The translations under genes were made by a program, and so were the position numbers. Source: Akkermansiaceae bacterium (lineage in GTDB: Bacteria; Verrucomicrobiota; Verrucomicrobiia; Verrucomicrobiales; Akkermansiaceae). From it: 38,758 nt of DNA. The stretch is from the NCBI GenBank assembly GCA_903826205.1, contig CAIKDP010000033.1, positions 1 through 38,758 of the forward strand, written 5' to 3'. Numbering within the stretch: the first letter of the stretch is position 1; each line of letters begins with the position of its first letter. Shown piece by piece: positions 8,708-14,914 of the stretch. Below the pieces are notes generated by a model. That model searched no databases and was not told the DNA's origin. It saw nothing but the letters and a program-made list of their open reading frames with translations.

Positions 8708-10252
8708 ATGTCTGAAGCCACCCCAACCCCCGCGGCATCGCCTGCCCGCCCCGTCAACCGCTGGGGCATCGGGACGCTCTCCATGGTGCAAATCGCGCTG
8801 GTCGCCCTGACCCTCATCGCGCTCAACTATCTCACCGCACGCCATTTCAAGCGCGTGGATCTGAGCCGGGATGGCAACTACAGCCTGTCGCCGGCGAGCA
8901 CGCGCTACCTGGCCTCGGCCGCGCTGAGCGGCCGCGCCAAGCCGGTGAAATGGGTCATGGCCTGCCGCAGGTCCACTCCCTTCTACGAGCGGGTGCGGGT
9001 GTTGGCCGAGGAATACGCACGCCTCTCGCAGGGGAAAATCACCTTGGAAGTCATTGATGCCCTGCGCAGCCCGGACCGCACCCAACAAGTGCTGGCCGCC
9101 TACGACCTGAGCCTGTTGCGGGACATGATCATCATTGACGCCCGCTCCGATGAGCGCGCCGCGGTGACCACCAACGCCAGCGGCACCCACGAACTCAACC
9201 CACATGTGAAACTCGTCCTGGCCGAGGACATGATGCTGCACACGACCGATCCACAGGGCCAGCGGCGGCCCAGCGGCTTTCAAGGCGAGGACATCCTGAC
9301 CGCCGGTCTGGTGCAGGCCATCGAAGGCCGGCCACGCCAAATGCTGTTCCTTGCCGATAAGAGCAAAATCGATGCCGAAGGTGAGACGTCCCCATGGAAA
9401 TCCTTGGAAAACACCCTGCGCTTTCAAAACACCGAGCTCAAGGGCATTAATCTATCAGGCCTTGAGGACATCCCGGCCGAGGCCGACGGCGTGACCTTGG
9501 TCGCGCCTAAATACGATCTAACGGATGCGGAACTGGCGGTGTTGGATCGCTATTGGGGGCGTCCCCGCGCGGCGTTGTTAGTATTGTTGGAGCCGGGCAA
9601 CTCACTGCCGAAACTGCGGGCCTTCCTGCGCTCCAACGGCGTGACGCCGCACAACGACCGCCTCATTGCCCGGGAAAAAGACCGCATCATAACCTTTGCG
9701 CGCGGCACCTTCACCTACAACATTGATTTCCTCAAGGATCTGGCTGGGCAGACCAGCGTGTTCGAGGGGGCCAGTTCGTCCCTGGAGGTGCGCGAAAACT
9801 CGGAAGACTTGGGGAGTCGCAAAATCTACCCCTGGGGGTTGTTTCAAGTGGCGGACGGCTTTTGGGGTGAGACCAAATTCGGCGACGGCAATGAATCCTT
9901 CGACAAGGTCGAGGATCACGCCGCGCCGTTGTTGCTGGCCGCCAGCGTGACGCGGGGCGGCACCGCGGATGACAAACAGGCGGCGACCACCGGGCGCATG
10001 ATCGTCGTGGCCAACACCGATTTTCTAAAACCCGAAAACCAACGCGCGGCCAACATCGATTTTCTGGCTTCATCGGTGAACTGGCTGGTGGGCCGCGAGG
10101 CCCTGGCCGGCATTGGCCCGCGCTCCCTCGGCACTTACAAGATGCCCATCCTTGAAGCACAGGTTTCCTTCATCAATCGCGTCAACCTGTTCTTCCTCCC
10201 CGCGTTTTTCGTGCTCTTGGGGGTCATCATCTGGTCCACGCGCCGCGCCTGA
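8708..10252 (+). CDS. GldG-like ABC transporter auxiliary protein
   Basis: The 514-residue protein has one N-terminal membrane segment (about 23-41), a large extracytoplasmic part and a C-terminal membrane segment (FFLPAFFVLLGVIIW, near 495-510). The sequence after the first helix, DLSRDGNYSLSPAS, is the typical opening of the GldG/ABC_transp_aux family, which pairs with GldF-like permeases. A middle region with alternating beta and alpha segments (KPVKWVMACRR, ITLEVIDALRSPD) fits the thioredoxin/IFT52-like fold reported for this family. It lies between the permease gene (18 bp upstream) and the DUF4340 gene (5 bp downstream), so cotranscription and a shared complex are likely. Its biochemical role is not established. 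Confidence 0.86.
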   Translation: MSEATPTPAASPARPVNRWGIGTLSMVQIALVALTLIALNYLTARHFKRVDLSRDGNYSLSPASTRYLASAALSGRAKPVKWVMACRRSTPFYERVRVLAEEYARLSQGKITLEVIDALRSPDRTQQVLAAYDLSLLRDMIIIDARSDERAAVTTNASGTHELNPHVKLVLAEDMMLHTTDPQGQRRPSGFQGEDILTAGLVQAIEGRPRQMLFLADKSKIDAEGETSPWKSLENTLRFQNTELKGINLSGLEDIPAEADGVTLVAPKYDLTDAELAVLDRYWGRPRAALLVLLEPGNSLPKLRAFLRSNGVTPHNDRLIAREKDRIITFARGTFTYNIDFLKDLAGQTSVFEGASSSLEVRENSEDLGSRKIYPWGLFQVADGFWGETKFGDGNESFDKVEDHAAPLLLAASVTRGGTADDKQAATTGRMIVVANTDFLKPENQRAANIDFLASSVNWLVGREALAGIGPRSLGTYKMPILEAQVSFINRVNLFFLPAFFVLLGVIIWSTRRA

Positions 10253-10257
10253 CGTCC

Positions 10258-12144
10258 ATGCGCTCCCTCGCCTTCACTCTCCTGCTCATCCTATGCACCC
10301 TGCTGGGCGGCGGGTTGTTCGCCTGGCGCCTGGTGGATGGCAACTTCAGCGCGCTGTTAGGCGTGGTGCCAACCCCGCCGGGCGAACGCCTCTACACCTC
10401 CTTCACGCCGGACGCGGTGCAAAAAATCCAGATTTCGGCCAAGGGCACGAGTGCGGAGTTTGTGAAAGGTGCGAATGGTTGGCAGATGCTCCAACCTTGG
10501 CAGGACCGCATGGACCCGCGGGCGGCCATCGGCATCATCGGTTTCACGCTTGGCATGCGCGTCGAAGACCTCGCGCCCGTCGATGAAGTCCAGATGCAGG
10601 AAGCCGGCCTAACCGATGAGTCGATCCATCTGCGATTGGAGGGTGGGAATGGCAGTCCTCTGGCCAAATACCGCCTTGGCCGCCGCGCCCCGTGGCAGGG
10701 GACCGATCCGGACACCGCCGAGCCCATCCCGACGGTGTTTGTGCAACCCTGGGATAAGAACCGCAAAAGCCATGTGTTTGCCTGCTCCGGAGACATCCTC
10801 CCGCTGTTCAAGAACAACCTGCAATTTCTCCGCGACCATCACCCGTTCTATTTCCATCCCACCGCCCTGCGACAGATCCGGATCCGCAGCACCGAGGGTG
10901 AACTCACGCTCGGCCGTGCCACCCCGAAGGAGGCCTGGCACATTATCAAACCGCTGGATCTGCGCACGGATCCCGCCGCCATCAAGTCCCTCATTGAAGG
11001 ACTGCACAACCTGCAGGCCGTGACCGTGAAAGACCGCAACGGCACCAGTCTTCCGGCCAAGGGTGTCACCATCGCGCCCAAACAAATCGCCCTGACGCTG
11101 TTCGGTTCGGAAACGGAAACCGTGTTGGATATCTATCCGCCGGAGACCCCGGAGGCTCGCGACGTGCCGGCCACGATCAGTGATCGACCTAACACCGTCT
11201 TCAGTCTGCCGCGCAAGCCGGAGCGCAACCTGGTTTCACTCGCCGACCTGCCGCTCGCCGTCAATGACCTGCGGGACGCCACGCTCACCAATCTCAATAT
11301 CGCCTCATTGCAGGCAATCTCCATCCAGCCCGCCACCGGCCCGGAAATCTTCCTCGCGCGCGAGGGCCCGAAGCTGTGGACCACTCTGTTAGATGGACGC
11401 GGCAGCCAAGTCAACGAACTCCGCCTGTTTGAACTGCTCAAGGCCGTCACCAGCGAGCGGGTCATCGGCTTTGAATCGGATGCCGCCAGTGATTTCAGTC
11501 CGTGGGGGCTGCACCGTCCGATTCTTAAGTTGGACTTCATCAGCCAGGACAGCCGCACCCTCACGCTGCGTATCGGTATGGACAAATCCGGGGCCCTTTT
11601 CGTCAACCGTCTCGGCACCGCCAGTGTCATGCGCATCGACAGGTCGCTGCTGGCCGCCATCGCCATCCATGCCTATGAATGGCGTCACGCGCGTCTCTGG
11701 TCGCTGAGTCGCGCCGATCTGCTCAGCATCGAGCGCAGCATCCCGCCACACGCACCGCTCAGGCTGGCCTATGACGACCGCGATGAGACCTGGAAGGGGG
11801 AAAGCGCCGGCAAGGATGTCAGCGACGAGGTCAACCCCGACCGCGCCAATTTTGTGTTAGGTGCGTTGGAGTCCCTGGAGGTCGCCCGCTGGCTCGCGCC
11901 GGCGGACGCGGCGGCCACCACCGCCTTGTCCAAACCTGTACTCATCCTCAAAGTGGAGGAAAAAATCGTCAACGAGTTGTCAGAAGTCACCGGCGTGAAA
12001 ACCCATGAGCTGAAGTTCGCCCCGCTGCCGGGCGCGTCCCCGCCGCAGTTCTACTATGGCAGCCTGACCCTGGACCCTCATCCATTTTTGATAGATGATG
12101 CCGTCTTTGAAAAACTCGCCGTGGAATTGTGCGTGGAGAAATAG
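10258..12144 (+). CDS. DUF4340 domain-containing membrane-anchored protein
   Basis: The 628-residue protein begins with a single hydrophobic anchor (about 4-24) followed by a long extracytoplasmic part. The repeated pattern of a short beta segment followed by a Trp-containing stretch (for example VQKIQISAKG...NGWQMLQPW, then LRQIRIRSTEG...AWHIIKPLDLRTD) is characteristic of DUF4340 proteins, which contain duplicated copies of one domain. DUF4340 genes commonly follow GldF-GldG genes, and here the spacing is 5 bp. The product probably sits on the outer face of the membrane and works with that transporter. The gene ends 25 bp from the convergent DUF2752 gene with no obvious terminator. Confidence 0.84.
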   Translation: MRSLAFTLLLILCTLLGGGLFAWRLVDGNFSALLGVVPTPPGERLYTSFTPDAVQKIQISAKGTSAEFVKGANGWQMLQPWQDRMDPRAAIGIIGFTLGMRVEDLAPVDEVQMQEAGLTDESIHLRLEGGNGSPLAKYRLGRRAPWQGTDPDTAEPIPTVFVQPWDKNRKSHVFACSGDILPLFKNNLQFLRDHHPFYFHPTALRQIRIRSTEGELTLGRATPKEAWHIIKPLDLRTDPAAIKSLIEGLHNLQAVTVKDRNGTSLPAKGVTIAPKQIALTLFGSETETVLDIYPPETPEARDVPATISDRPNTVFSLPRKPERNLVSLADLPLAVNDLRDATLTNLNIASLQAISIQPATGPEIFLAREGPKLWTTLLDGRGSQVNELRLFELLKAVTSERVIGFESDAASDFSPWGLHRPILKLDFISQDSRTLTLRIGMDKSGALFVNRLGTASVMRIDRSLLAAIAIHAYEWRHARLWSLSRADLLSIERSIPPHAPLRLAYDDRDETWKGESAGKDVSDEVNPDRANFVLGALESLEVARWLAPADAAATTALSKPVLILKVEEKIVNELSEVTGVKTHELKFAPLPGASPPQFYYGSLTLDPHPFLIDDAVFEKLAVELCVEK

Positions 12145-12169
12145 CGCGGTCACTTTCGAGCACGTGGCC

Positions 12170-12577
12170 TCACGGCGGTGCGAGCAAGGGGCACGGCCAC
12201 CACGGCAGGTTGCGCAGGATCCAGAACGCAATGACCGCCACGGCGATGACCCAGCCACCGTAAGCACCCAGGCGCAAACGCCAGGGCGGGGGTCGGTCAC
12301 GGACCCAACCTAACAACTCGAGCCCGCCGCCAAGGATGACCAGCGGCAAGAGCAGCATGCCGAGTGGATTGAACCGCCACGCCGCCCCCAACTGGCCGTG
12401 CAAGGCTGCCACCGTGGCGCGCGTCATGCCACAACCCGGGCAATTGAGGCCGGTGAGCTTGCGGAAAGTGCAACCCGGCCACCAACCGTCGGGACCCACC
12501 TGGCGCAGCACGTAGAGCGCGACCACCAGTCCCAGCACGCCCAAGCCCGCACCGATGACCCGCTTGCGATGGATCAT
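12170..12577 (-). CDS. DUF2752 membrane protein
   Basis: The 135-residue protein carries the DUF2752 hallmark CPGCGMTRA (Cys-x-x-Cys-Gly-Met-Thr-Arg) at about residues 46-54, between hydrophobic segments near 8-24, 72-90 and 103-121. The frame reads further upstream, but that part overlaps the preceding gene. The ATG at 12577 overlaps the TGA of the upstream gene as ATGA, which decides the start and indicates translational coupling. The function of DUF2752 is unknown; the conserved CxxC could bind metal or be redox-active. The partner gene encodes a GYF_2-CD225 protein, a recurrent neighbour of this family to my knowledge. Confidence 0.82.
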   Translation of the reverse strand: MIHRKRVIGAGLGVLGLVVALYVLRQVGPDGWWPGCTFRKLTGLNCPGCGMTRATVAALHGQLGAAWRFNPLGMLLLPLVILGGGLELLGWVRDRPPPWRLRLGAYGGWVIAVAVIAFWILRNLPWWPCPLLAPP

Positions 12578-13077
12578 CTGAGGTTGGCGGCTCCGGCCGC
12601 CGCGAGCAGGTAGATGAGCACCACCGCGAGACCCACACCGAAGGTCACCCAGCACCAGGTTTTGGCGCTGGCCGAGGCCGCCATGGCTCCCGCGATATCG
12701 CCGCGCGCCTTCAGGCTGTCCACCTTGGCGGCATAGACAATCGCCGGGATTCCCAGCGGCCAACAACAAAAGATGGTCACCACGATGGATTGCCACAAGT
12801 AATTCGGAATCAGCGCGGCGTAGGGCGAACCCTGGGTTCCCGCATGCGGCGGGGCATAAGGCGAAACACCGCTCTCATCACTCAGCTGCAAGGGCGGAGG
12901 CGCCGCAGCAACCAGCACCCGCAACTCGTTGATCTGCCCGGACGGAGTCCAATCGGCCATGCCCTCACGCCAGACCAGGTCGCTGGCCGTCACTTCGCCG
13001 GTGGCCATTCGGGCGACCAACTCCCCCTGCTCGACCGGGCCGAGCTGGGTGCCATTTTTCGAGTAATACCATTGCAT
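12574..13077 (-). CDS. GYF_2 (DUF4339) and CD225/dispanin domain membrane protein
   Basis: Two domains are visible in 167 residues. Residues 1-50 (MQWYYSKNGTQLGPVEQGEL...LVWREGMADW) match the GYF_2/DUF4339 domain. After a Pro-rich linker, residues 91-165 form a CD225/dispanin-like double-helix membrane region: a first helix with CCWPLGIPAIVYAAKV, a loop with AxGDIAGAMAASASAKTW, then a second helix. In eukaryotes CD225 proteins include the IFITM proteins; bacterial versions are uncharacterised. The stop overlaps the DUF2752 start by four bases. fabI ends 50 bp upstream on the same strand. A role in membrane organisation is possible, but nothing in the sequence proves it. Confidence 0.84.
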   Translation of the reverse strand: MQWYYSKNGTQLGPVEQGELVARMATGEVTASDLVWREGMADWTPSGQINELRVLVAAAPPPLQLSDESGVSPYAPPHAGTQGSPYAALIPNYLWQSIVVTIFCCWPLGIPAIVYAAKVDSLKARGDIAGAMAASASAKTWCWVTFGVGLAVVLIYLLAAAGAANLR

Positions 13078-13127
13078 GGGATTGGAGGTGTGGGTTCGAT
13101 GAGGGAAACTGGTTTTTGATAGAGGGG

Positions 13128-13904
13128 TTACATGCCCATGATTTGATAGCCGCCATCGACGTAGATGACCTGCCCGGTGATGGCCGCCGCCCCGTCACTG
13201 GCAAGAAACACACCGGTGGCGCCGATTTCCTCCAGCGTGCAGGAGCGGCCGAGCGGCGCGCGCTCCTCATAGTGCTTGATCATCTGGCCAAAACCGGCGA
13301 TGCCCCGTGCCGCGAGGGTCTGCACGGGCCCGGCGCTGATGCAATTGACGCGGATCGCCTGTTTGCCCATGTCCCAGGCAAGGTAACGTGTGCAGGCTTC
13401 CAGACTGGCCTTGGCCACACCCATGATGTTGTAGTTGGGAATGACCTTTTCGGCACCATAATAGCTCATCGCCAGGATGCTTCCGCCGTGGGTCATCAGG
13501 GGCTCCACCCGTTGCGCCAGCGCCATGAGCGAGTACGCGGAAATATCGTGGGCTATCCGATAGGCCTCGCGCCCGGTCGCCACAAACCGCCCTTCCAGCG
13601 CCTCCCGCGGCGCATAGGCCACCGAGTGCAACAACAGGTCCACCCGGTCCGTGTGGCGGCGGACGTTGGCAAAAAACGCGTCTATCTCGTCATCGTGGGT
13701 GACGTCGCACGGATAGAGTGCCACCTCCGCACCGAAGGTGGCCGCGAGCTCCTCCACATTCTCCTTCACGCGCTCCCCTTGGTAATTGAAAATCAATTTC
13801 GCGCCCTGCTCAGCCCACGCCTGGGCAATCGCCCAAGCGATGCTGCGCTTGTTGGCCACCCCGAAAACCACCCCCACTTTTCCTTCCAGCGATTTGCCAT
13901 TCAT
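13128..13904 (-). CDS. fabI: Enoyl-[acyl-carrier-protein] reductase (NADH) FabI
   Basis: FabI catalyses the last reduction of each fatty-acid elongation cycle. With the ATG at 13904 the protein has 258 residues, close to the 262 of E. coli FabI. It shows the NAD-binding opening VVFGVANKRSIAWAIA, Tyr148 in MSYYGAEK, and the catalytic Tyr158-x6-Lys165 in NYNIMGVAK, nearly the same positions as Tyr156/Lys163 in E. coli. The C-terminal pattern AITGQVIYVDGGYQIMG is also typical. In-frame ATG codons at 13916 and 13940 are possible but would add residues not seen in the family. It lies 76 bp downstream of the CorA-like gene and 50 bp upstream of the GYF_2 gene on one strand. It is the likely triclosan/diazaborine-type target in this organism. 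Confidence 0.96.
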   Translation of the reverse strand: MNGKSLEGKVGVVFGVANKRSIAWAIAQAWAEQGAKLIFNYQGERVKENVEELAATFGAEVALYPCDVTHDDEIDAFFANVRRHTDRVDLLLHSVAYAPREALEGRFVATGREAYRIAHDISAYSLMALAQRVEPLMTHGGSILAMSYYGAEKVIPNYNIMGVAKASLEACTRYLAWDMGKQAIRVNCISAGPVQTLAARGIAGFGQMIKHYEERAPLGRSCTLEEIGATGVFLASDGAAAITGQVIYVDGGYQIMGM

Positions 13905-13980
13905 CCGCGCCAGCATTCCCGTCCCGCGCCCGCAACGCAACCTAGAAAATTTTCCCGCGCCACCCGCCCGCGGCTTCCGC

Positions 13981-14739
13981 TTAGTGATCCTTGAATTCAG
14001 CGGCTTTGCCGGTTTGGCGTCCCACCAGCCACAGCAACATGGCGCCGGTGCCGATGCCCACGATGAAAATCCCCCAAAACATCGGTTCCATGAACCCGGG
14101 AATTGTCACATTCATGCCGAATAATCCGCTGAACGCCATCAACGGCAGAAAAAATCCGGCCAATAAATTCATCCGGAACGCGATCTTGCCCAAGCGTTCC
14201 GACGCGCGGGATTGTTCCTCGGAGTGCTCCGCCTGCCAAAATTCCAGAGTCACCCGCGCATCCGTGTTGAGCAACTCCGCCGCCCGCTCCAACTCCCGCG
14301 CCCGGTCGCGATAGGCCCGCACCTCGCGATTCTCGGGGTCGGAGGCCAGCGTCTGCTCCATTGCCAGCACCAGATTGCGGGTGCTGCGTGCCAAGGGGCC
14401 GGAGTGGCGCAACACCCCGAAGATATCCGCCGCGGTGTTCACCTTATCCAGACTTCCCTCGTGGCCATCCATCGCCGCAGCATAGCGGTCGAGCAACTCG
14501 CCCAATTCGTTCAGGCCCACCCCGCCCGGTTGCGTCCAGCGACCATCCCGGCGTTTCCAAAAAAACAACGCCTCGCGTTCGGGAATGCCCGGTTGCGGTA
14601 CTTCATGCACCACCAGCAGCAGCTCGTCGTGCCCCTCCACACAGCGTTGATGGCCAGGCCGGTTGCTGAATTGCTCCCGCAACTCAGCTTCAATCTCATA
14701 ATGCGCAGGCAATTTGAATGACTTGTTAGACGTCACCAT
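13981..14739 (-). CDS. Short CorA-like divalent metal ion transporter
   Basis: The 252-residue protein ends with two membrane helices (about 190-208 and 221-240), and the CorA signature Gly-Met-Asn is at 208-210 in SGLFGMNVTIPG, the pore-mouth motif of CorA/ZntB/Mrs2 channels. The cytosolic part is short and divergent compared with a full CorA of about 315 residues, with a long helical stretch around 120-185 that would form the stalk. It probably moves Mg2+ or another divalent cation as a homopentamer. A second, full-length CorA occurs at 31443-32426. A perfect 19-bp inverted repeat lies 43 bp before its start and may control it. fabI follows on the same strand. Confidence 0.8.
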   Translation of the reverse strand: MVTSNKSFKLPAHYEIEAELREQFSNRPGHQRCVEGHDELLLVVHEVPQPGIPEREALFFWKRRDGRWTQPGGVGLNELGELLDRYAAAMDGHEGSLDKVNTAADIFGVLRHSGPLARSTRNLVLAMEQTLASDPENREVRAYRDRARELERAAELLNTDARVTLEFWQAEHSEEQSRASERLGKIAFRMNLLAGFFLPLMAFSGLFGMNVTIPGFMEPMFWGIFIVGIGTGAMLLWLVGRQTGKAAEFKDH

Positions 14740-14782
14740 GGCGCGAGGCTACACCCCACTCGCAACAAGTCAATACCACCCT

Positions 14783-14822
14783 TTTGCAATATATTTGGAC
14801 GACCGTCCAAATATATTGCAAA
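14783..14822. promoter_or_regulatory. Perfect AT-rich inverted repeat, candidate operator
   Basis: Two perfect 19-base arms, TTTGCAATATATTTGGACG and its reverse complement, are separated only by AC. The AT-rich arms stand out in this GC-rich region. The centre, TTGGACG-AC-CGTCCAA, has the short-spaced dyad form seen in TetR-type operators. It lies 43 bp upstream of the CorA-like start and about 92 bp downstream of the kinase-like gene, so it could be an operator, a strong terminator hairpin without a T-tract on the minus strand, or a mobile palindrome. The structure is certain; the role is not. Confidence 0.65.
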
Positions 14823-14866
14823 TTTCAGGCGTGCTGGAACCGGCGGCGGATTGCCCCGTGGAACCG

Positions 14867-14914
14867 GCGGGCCGGCGGGGGCGGGCCGGCGGGGGGCGGG
14901 CAGGCGGGGGGCGG
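14867..14914 (+). repeat. G-rich, G-quadruplex-prone tract
   Basis: The plus strand has six runs of at least three G (14869-14871, 14877-14881, 14883-14885, 14891-14896, 14898-14900, 14906-14911) separated by 1-6 bases, mostly C and G. This is a low-complexity repeat of GGCGGG/CCGGCGGGG units that ends three bases before the stop codon of the minus-strand kinase-like gene. It could fold as a G-quadruplex on the plus strand. A role in ending transcription or messenger stability of that gene is a guess. Confidence 0.6.
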
